Shown here: in pieces, positions 56,617 through 64,000 of the stretch | Numbering within the stretch: the first letter of the stretch is position 1 | Layout of the letters: each line of letters begins with the position of its first letter | NCBI GenBank assembly: GCA_032718475.1 | Contig: JAUCBJ010003953.1 | Location: forward strand, 1 to 64,000 | Direction of reading: 5' to 3' | DNA from: Nemertoderma westbladi | Taxonomy: Eukaryota; Xenacoelomorpha; Nemertodermatida; Nemertodermatidae | DNA: 64,000 bases | Notes under the pieces: generated by a model | The model's input: the letters and a program-made list of their open reading frames with translations, nothing else | What the model was told of the DNA's origin: nothing | Databases searched by the model: none | Translations under genes and position numbers: made by a program

Positions 56617-57892
56617 AAAACTATGCCAGGTATCGGTTTAGGTACCATGTTGGCTCTAAAACTATGCCAGGCAGGTATCGGTTTAGGTACCATGTTGGCT
56701 CTAAAACTATGCCAGGTATCGGTTTAGGTCCCATGTTGGCTCTAAAACTATGCCAGGTATCGGTTTAGGTACCATGTTGGCTCTAAAACTATGCCAGGTA
56801 TCGGTTTAGGTACCATGTTGGCTCTACAACTATGCCAGGTATCGGTTTAGGTACCATGTTGGCTCTAAAACTATGCCAGGTATCGGTTTAGGTACCATGT
56901 TGGCTCTAAAACTATGCCAGGTATCGGTTTAGGTACCATGTTGGCTCTAAAACTATGCCAGGTATCGGTTTAGGTATCATGTTGGCTCTAAAACTATGCC
57001 AGGTATCGGTTTAGGTACCATGTTGGCTCTAAAACTATGCCAGGTATCGGTTTAGGTACCATGTTGGCTCTAAAACTATGCCAGGTATCGGTTTAGGTAC
57101 CATGTTGGCTCTAAAACTATGCCAGGTATCGGTTTAGGTACCATGTTGGCTCTAAAACTATACCAGGTATCGGTTTAGGTACCATGTTGGCTCTAAAACT
57201 ATGCCAGGTATCGGTTTAGGTACCATGTTGGCTCTAAAACTATGCCAGGTATCGGTTTAGGTACCATGTTGGCTCTAAAACTATGCCAGGTATCGGTTTA
57301 GGTACCATGTTGGCTCTAAAACTATGCCAGGTATCGGTTTAGGTACCATGTTGGCTCTAAAACTATGCCAGGTATCGGTTTAGGTACCATGTTGGCTCTA
57401 AAACTATGCCAGGTATCGGTTTAGGTACCATGTTGGCTCTAAAACTATGCCAGGTATCGGTTTAGGTACCATGTTGGCTCTAAAACTATGCCAGGTATCG
57501 GTTTAGGTACCATGTTGGCTCTAAAACTATGCCAGGTATCGGTTTAGGTACCATGTTGGCTCTAAAACTATGCCAGGTATCGGTTTAGGTACCATGTTGG
57601 CTCTAAAACTATGCCAGGTATCGGTTTAGGTACCATGTTGGCTCTAAAACTATGCCAGGTATCGGTTTAGGTACCATGTTGGCTCTAAAACTATGCCAGG
57701 TATCGGTTTAGGTACCATGTTGGCTCTAAAACTATGCCAGGTATCGGTTTAGGTACCATGTTGGCTCTAAAACTATGCCAGGTATCGGTTTAGGTACCAT
57801 GTTGGCTCTAAAACTATGCCAGGTATCGGTTTAGGTACCATGTTGGCTCTAAAACTATGCCAGGTATCGGTTTAGGTACCATGTTGGCTCTA
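56617..57892 (+). repeat. minisatellite, 40 bp unit, about 32 copies
   Basis: The unit is AAACTATGCCAGGTATCGGT followed by TTAGGTACCATGTTGGCTCT. Copies are near-identical: the second has a 4 bp duplication (CAGGCAGG), and a few carry one base change. No stop-free frame of note. Confidence 0.97.
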
Positions 57893-58025
57893 TTTATTAC
57901 AACCACAGTATCATGTCAGGTATCGGCTTAGGTACCGGTATCGGTTTAGGTACCGGTTTATGTATCGGTTTAGGTACCGGTTTAGGTATCGGTTTAGGTA
58001 CCGGTTTAGGTACCATGTTGGCTCT
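57893..58025 (+). repeat. degenerate tail of the 40 bp array
   Basis: After a break (TATTTATTACAACC...), GGTATCGGTTTAGG and GGTACCGGTTTAGG alternate on a roughly 12-bp period before a final TACCATGTTGGCTCTATTTA. It looks like internal sub-repeat expansion of half the 40 bp unit. Confidence 0.8.
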
Positions 58026-59960
58026 ATTTATTTTTCTAGTACACTAAGTTGTAAGTCAAACGCCACCTTTGAGGCGTAAGTACAGTAGTATTTTTCAAAA
58101 TAGATATTTAATTTATATGGTTTTGATTTTTTTTATGTATAGGTAAAATAGTGAGTAAGGGATGGTGCATTTCATCATATGAAATTATGCTGAATTTGGA
58201 AAAAAAAAATAAAGCAAGCTGGCTTTAAACGAACCTGCCCCTCAAACCAGTAAGTACCCTGGGTGAGCGAAAATGAAAACACGAAAATTGCCATCAACTC
58301 AACGATAGAAACACCAGCTGCTGGGTACTCATGAGAACCTAGTAAGCTACTACTATTTATTGAATGGATAGTCCAAACTGCAGAGAAGTATATTACTTGC
58401 CAAATTTATTACTATCTCACTCTAACCCAGACAGTAATCAAACATCAACTGTTAGTTTGTATAATGTATTACCCCCCAGCTGAATAGCTCTTCCCAGTCA
58501 ATCCTATGGGAATATCTATAAGGTTAATACTCACTGCTATGTTAGGTGGGAAGCCAGCTGATTGGATTGTAAGCACTGGGCCGTTCAAATGTTTTTTAGG
58601 TTGATGATAATGAATGAGGAGGGACCCAACTAATACTACGTTTGTCTATGGACGGTCTCCTTATAGCCAGCTGGCTGGCTTTTCTAGTTGAATCATATTA
58701 TTCCGCAACTAAATAATTTACTCTTTTAGACGAATTTGTGCGTTTTTTTTGCCGGACTAACAAATTTTGACGACGTTCTGTGCGAGATTGGCGATATTTG
58801 AAAATATTCTGAGGCACAAATATGTTGCTCAAATGACTGAATAGCCCAAATAAAAAAGTTGGTGCATACTCGACGAGTTGAAATCGGTGAAATTCGACAT
58901 TAAATTTTCCAAACCGTTATTTTTCAGTGATCCCGTGATCGAAACGCCACAAAAAACATGCAGTCTTGTGCGCAACCAAAATTTATGGAGAGTTTGTTAT
59001 TAAAATTTTTGCGTACATGCTTGAGTTTTTGAGATATTGGATGGTTATACATACACACATAACCACATCGTGTTTTTAAACGGCTCAACTCTTGACAAGA
59101 ACTACCCTGGCCTATTAATAGGCAGGTTCGTTATAAAATACGAAAATGAAAAAAATGATTCCATGTCTGTAGTAATGCATTTGAGGTGCAATTATTATAA
59201 CTTTGGGTAATGCCGGGTCAATTTATAAATTTTTTTGTGTTGGATTGAACCTGAACCTACACGAGTATCTTGAGAACATTTGAATACTCGGCACGTTTTA
59301 TACCGATATTGGCAACATACCATGAGCTAAATATGTTAATATCATCATCTACAGTAGATTGAAGGTAATGAGAAAATCTACATGGTACTTAAATAAATAC
59401 AACCCGGGAACAAATCCAACAAATCAAATTAAAATAATTAACGAAAACGTATGCGGAAGACCCCAACAGCAAAATGCGTCACATTTAATATTAATAATTT
59501 CGACGCTTAAAATTTTATCATGGCACAAAAACGCAAGCATTGGAGCCAATAATATTGTCTATTTAAGGATATAGACTCTGTTTATTATAGTTTTATTGTG
59601 TTTGTTATGCCAATGATTGCTGACTCTGTAGATTCCGTATTGTAAAAGTAAATCAACTTATTGTCTGACAATTGAACGAGCGAATCAAACGTTAACGTAA
59701 ATATTAAGTATATGACACAATGGAATAAGTCTCATTCACTAAGTGAATTTACAACTATCTTATCACCGTTTAGAACGAATGAAAAACGACATAAGAACGA
59801 TTTTGCTATGGAACATATACGAGGCAAGAACATGTTAAGCTAAAATTAAAATGCCTGATGGTAAAAATTATTGCCATAAAAACACTTAACCTAAATGGAA
59901 GTAAACTATTCTCATTATGAATATTAATTAGATCTTAATTGCAACGGCATCGATCACCTG
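58026..59960. other. intergenic, one possible inverted-end element
   Basis: AACGAACCTGCC (about 58228) and its inverse GGCAGGTTCGTT (about 59122) are 0.9 kb apart and could be the ends of a non-autonomous DNA element. The interior has no transposase-like frame. The rest is AT-rich; a 71-codon frame at 59359-59574 has no domain. Confidence 0.35.
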
Positions 59961-61316
59961 TTAGCCCCCACCTTCGTGTTCTTTATTATGGTAGCCCCGA
60001 GGCCAGTAGAGTATCCAGTAAACAGTCACCAGCGTAAAGAAACTAATGGGGAAGAAAAAGCGACTGAATTGATCGATTTTGTTGACATCAAAATCAACTT
60101 TCTGTCGGGCCCATCCGCGTTGGTTATTGCGTCGATTCCCGAAGATTAAGGATTTCACGCGAGACCACGGAGATTCCTCGTCTTGCATCCAAATGTTCCG
60201 CCTCCATGATGGCGGTTGGTTATCTTTCCCATGTCGCGGATCGCCTGCGTCTATAGCTGCACGTCTTCTCTCCAAACTCTTAACACGTTTCTTCATCTCT
60301 TGTTCCAAATAACAAACAGCTGCGAATTCGATGAGACTAGCGAAAACGAAGACAAAACATCCGGCGTAATACAAGTCGATTGCTTTCATGTAGGATATCT
60401 TTGGCATGTTGCTGTTTGTGGAGTCGATGAGAGTCAAAATGGTGAGAACCGCGGTGATTCCGAGGGCGGCCCGCGCCGGGATCGAGCTCTGCCCCACCCA
60501 GAAAGAGACCCAGGAAAGGATGACAATCAGCGTGCTGGGCACGTACATCTGTATGATGAAGTAGAGTGTGTTCCTGCCGAATTGGAACTCAGCTTTCAGG
60601 GTGGCCCATTCGCCAGTACTGAGGTTGCGAGAGAACGCGGTCCACGTGTAATTGAGAATTTCGAAATTAGCAAGTTTCACGTTATCCGACATGGTGATGG
60701 GTCTAGCGATGTCGGCCCATCCGTAACGCATGTCTACCGCGGTGTAGCCGTAACTCGCGACTCGTAATTCACACGTTTGCATATCCATTGGATAATCCTT
60801 GAGTTTCATTTCGCAACTGTTGGTCACTGTGGCCCGGAAACTCATGAGAATCTTACCGTCCGGATGCAACCGGAAGAATATATTCTTCGATGTGACGTCA
60901 TGAATATATGAATAAGTCTCGGAGTGGAAGAAAGAGTCAGGCATCCACAATGAGTTTGCCACGTCGTTACTGAGTACCATGGGGCGGCAACCCTTGTATA
61001 CGAGACGGCGGTCGAACCAGTACTGACGCAGGTATATTGTTAGCACGAAGTTCATTTCGTACTCTGAGATCGGGCCCATGTTCACGATGTGGAGGGTCAT
61101 GTTGACAAACACAGGATCTCGGCCGGCCCCAGGTCTCACTCGTTTGTCGTACTTGGTACTGTTTAGTAGGAGAAGTAGGATCTTTCTTTGATCTTCCTTG
61201 CCGTAATTGGAACAGTCCTTTGGTTCGGATTGCCCATTAACATCCATGACGCCCCACAAACCGATGAGCAACAACAAAACAAGAGTCTCCGATATAACAT
61301 TAGCTTGACAAATCAT
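59961..61316 (-). CDS. Cys-loop ligand-gated anion channel subunit (GABA-A/glycine receptor-like), paralogue 2
   Basis: A 451-residue intronless frame, same strand and same architecture as 47444-48781. A hydrophobic signal peptide covers about residues 8-28 (ETLVLLLLIGLWGVMDVNG). The Cys-loop is Cys168-Cys182 with 13 residues between (EMKLKDYPMDMQT). M1 is about 251-273, PAR (280-282) marks an anion pore, M2 is AALGITAVLTILTL, M3 about 311-335, and M4 lies near 420-438 (RFFFPISFFTLVTVYWILYW). The M3-M4 loop is rich in Arg and Lys and differs fully from paralogue 1. Potential N-glycosylation sites include NLS before M1. As in paralogue 1, no extra Cys pair is seen near loop C. The transmembrane-coding DNA is far more alike between the paralogues than the rest. 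The ligand is unknown; hetero-pentamers with paralogue 1 are possible but unproven. Confidence 0.93.
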   Translation of the reverse strand: MICQANVISETLVLLLLIGLWGVMDVNGQSEPKDCSNYGKEDQRKILLLLLNSTKYDKRVRPGAGRDPVFVNMTLHIVNMGPISEYEMNFVLTIYLRQYWFDRRLVYKGCRPMVLSNDVANSLWMPDSFFHSETYSYIHDVTSKNIFFRLHPDGKILMSFRATVTNSCEMKLKDYPMDMQTCELRVASYGYTAVDMRYGWADIARPITMSDNVKLANFEILNYTWTAFSRNLSTGEWATLKAEFQFGRNTLYFIIQMYVPSTLIVILSWVSFWVGQSSIPARAALGITAVLTILTLIDSTNSNMPKISYMKAIDLYYAGCFVFVFASLIEFAAVCYLEQEMKKRVKSLERRRAAIDAGDPRHGKDNQPPSWRRNIWMQDEESPWSRVKSLIFGNRRNNQRGWARQKVDFDVNKIDQFSRFFFPISFFTLVTVYWILYWPRGYHNKEHEGGG

Positions 61317-63807
61317 GACAATTATGGTATCAACAATGCAATATCATTCCAATAAATAATTATCATTTAATGCTTAAGACATAATTTTGTAAAAGTAATG
61401 ACATATTATCAGTATTCAGAATATCAATAAATTACATGTGAAATGAGCGTTATGGAAGCACAATAAATTTCAGCCTATGTATCGATGCGCAGTAATAACA
61501 ATAGGAACCTTGTGCTACCTGGTTGGTAGGTTACCGTACCAGAGGGGGCACGCAACCGCGAAGGCCGTGGAAGCCAACTGTAATAAGCCAACTCATAACA
61601 CATTGCATTATGAGGGATTACAGTATAGATGACCTATTTTAGCCATGAATTTTACATCCTTTAACAAAGTTTTGCCTTGCCACATATATAAGTGATGCGT
61701 AGGGGTGTGTGTGTGCAAGATTCTAAAAGTTGAGTTGATTATGGAATACACGTGTTTTTTTCGACAGGGTCCTGGACGGATTTGATATTGCACTTGCACA
61801 CAACGTCACTCATCCACGGGCCACAACAAACCAGTTATCAACAAAATCTATTCATACATACCGCTGCGAGTAACAAATAAATTTATTAGAAATCCCTTGC
61901 ATTATTTATTGCGTGGTAGCAATGCGATAATAGCATGTTAAACCGGGTCCCTTCTCTCTCTGGTTACATTGTATGGGAATAATTCAATGGCTGAACGGCG
62001 GGGAGTCCAATTAAACACGCGATCAATCAATGTATGCGGTTGCGAAGTATCGCTGTTGAGTTGACAATACATGAAAGAATACGAGATTACTTTATACCAG
62101 CGGATTTATTTATTAACGGTAACATAATATTTTGTTCTTATAAAAAGCCTATATTTCCCGCTCCTTAGGTGAAGTTTCATGAGCTTTAATATCACGGCGG
62201 GAGAAAAAAGTAAAACATGTGATCTACTAAAACCAGATATACCAGTTCGAACTAATACACGAAATTAGTTATTATTATTATTAACATTTATAGATTTAGC
62301 CGCCATATTTAGCAATTACAGTTCGCCTGTTATGTTGTAATCAAAATAAATAATAAAATACAAACTAAATACAAATAGTATAATTTAGATACAAAATTTA
62401 AATATATTAAATAATTAAACAAAATATCCTTTTAAATTTAATAAATGCGTATGTTATTACACAGCAAAAAATCATCTGAAACATACGATTTTTCGAGTCG
62501 AATAGCAACCATCATAGTCGAGACTTTATACATTAACATTCAAAATTAAAATTCATATGTTTAATACAGAAGAAAGTGACAGACTTTGACAGCTAGGAAG
62601 CTGTCCTTATTACTCTATAATAAAGAGGTCTATATGCCTACAATAAAAACCTTAATAATGTAAACCAGTAACAACATATATGATATTATTGACATTTAAA
62701 CAACTGACATAGCATCACTAGACCGATCTGCTGCTTGTAAAATTCATAATAATAACAGAAATAACTAATAATTAATAAATAATAACTTAAATGATTAAAA
62801 AAACAATTTAATGATTAGGTTGGATTAAAAAAAGCAGTATCGTAGCCGACCGTTGACTTACTCGTATGTACAAATTTCTATGAATTCAATTATATCTATT
62901 AAGAATCGAAGAATTTAAATCACGGTGTTGGAAAATCAGTTACAAGCAGGAACTGATCAGTTCAACTTTATGAAAACTACACGGGATGCGATGTGATTCA
63001 TTAAAGGAAGACGTATAGTATTCCTAGGACCAGAATACCAACAGTAATTCACAGATCAATGAAAACCTCTAGAATTACGCAGATATGACGGAACAGTGAG
63101 GACAATTAGTGATGAGGGAGGTAGAATTTCTCTGAAGTCGTGACCAACTCAATAAGAATGCGTTACCCATGGGGCATCCAATTCCTTTACCATGTCAACT
63201 GGTGCGTGACTTTGGCGACGGATTACCACAGAGCTTCCCTTAGCCGGATCAACTCATTGCAACGGCTAACATTTACATCAATTAATTCGAAGAATAAACA
63301 TAACGGGGAATTCCGTTCATTTAAGGCGATCTAATAAGATATTTTATGCGTATAAATCTTGGACGAGCCACGAATTTCGTGAGCCTCTTTGAAATCAGCA
63401 TTGTCCGTCGGTCTTTCTGCCGTCCGTTACAAGATTTCAACGACAATTTGAAATGAAAACATGACATAAAATGTTTCACATTTGCAAATGCCAGAGAAAT
63501 TCTCTCAGATCAGAGAGGGCACCGCAATGAGTAGCAAACATTCAAAATAAACATTCTTAAACTTAGTTTGATAGTTGAGATAACTTATATAACTTATCTA
63601 TTATTGTAAATTATCTACAATTTGAAGAATATGATTACCATTATTACGCAATTAAAATGTAGGGTTCACGTATATTTTAAAATTTTTTTTCAAAAATTTT
63701 TTTTTTAAATAATTCTTAGCCGCAGCTAACTGTAGGCTCAGAATATAAAACGAAATTCGGAAAGTACCAGTACTGCTATTCCTATGCATAAAAATTCAAA
63801 TTTATGG
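61317..63807. other. intergenic, no supported gene
   Basis: AT-rich with several A/T runs (62270-62460, 63680-63710). Small frames of 63-64 codons show no domain. The promoter of channel paralogue 2 must begin here but is not identifiable. Confidence 0.4.
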
Positions 63808-64000
63808 ATCTAGGACACTTCCCCCCGGACAGTTCCCCCCGGGACACTTCCCCCCGGACAGTTCCCCCCGGGACACTTCCCACCGGACAGTTCCCCCCCC
63901 CCCAGACACTTCCCCCCCGGACAGTTCCCCCCCGGACACTTCCCCACGCCCAAGTAGGACGCTTCCCCCCCGGACACTTCCCCCCGGACACTTCCTCCCG
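63808..64000 (+). repeat. C-rich iterated repeat, cut by the window end
   Basis: Alternating GGACACTTCCCCCC and GGACAGTTCCCCCC modules of about 14-15 bp, with C runs of variable length. Style and composition resemble the arms of the C/G-tract foldback elements at 18411-19350, so this may be the left arm of another copy whose core lies beyond the window. Confidence 0.7.

Noticed and set aside
60079-60767. Plus-strand frames opposite channel paralogue 2 (up to 183 codons)
   Set aside because: Antisense shadows; the minus-strand frame is the conserved gene.

Overview
This is a eukaryotic, almost certainly metazoan, window. It is AT-rich and gene-poor, with large minisatellites, tRNA-headed SINEs, foldback or MITE-like DNA elements, and a few conserved animal genes. 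The gene set (PLRG1, UBL5, a cytosolic-type sulfotransferase, a PTCD1-like PPR protein, two Cys-loop anion-channel subunits) and a SINE ending in AAAGCGCTATATAAAT plus an ATT run suggest a marine invertebrate. The sequence does not let me name a phylum. All six recognisable genes are uninterrupted, full-length open reading frames, which is unusual for these families in animals.

Layout. 1-5104: a 3.3 kb element with about 100 bp inverted ends wrapped around a 45 bp minisatellite. 5105-9986: a 26 bp minisatellite. 9987-14567: a cluster of inverted-repeat elements, an inverted pair of tRNA-like repeats and a LINE remnant. 14568-24615: the gene island, with PLRG1 and UBL5 on the minus strand, then sulfotransferase and PTCD1-like on the plus strand, separated by a C-tract-armed foldback element at 18411-19350. 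24616-29614: small repeats and foldback elements. 29615-40595: an 11 kb array of a 38 bp repeat, broken near its right edge by a SINE. 40858-47443: intergenic sequence with several foldback elements. 47444-61316: two minus-strand paralogous ligand-gated anion channel genes, separated by 11 kb that holds three more minisatellites (35, 30 and 40 bp). 61317-64000: intergenic, ending in a C-rich iterated repeat cut by the window edge.

Gene relationships. UBL5 and PLRG1 are both spliceosome factors, lie on the same strand 378 bp apart, and could share expression. The two anion channel genes are a local duplication; their transmembrane-coding DNA is far more alike than their ligand-binding domains. 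The other two genes (sulfotransferase, mitochondrial PPR protein) show no functional link to their neighbours.

The most novel-looking signal is a dispersed family of short foldback elements. They share a core (CTAACCAAAACAATAAAC, often with GGAAAGGAGCAGGTTAC), while each copy carries different inverted arms built from its own short iterated motif, often with long G or C runs. Six large minisatellites with unrelated units fill roughly a third of the window. The long open frames inside them are most simply a by-product of stop-free repeat units.
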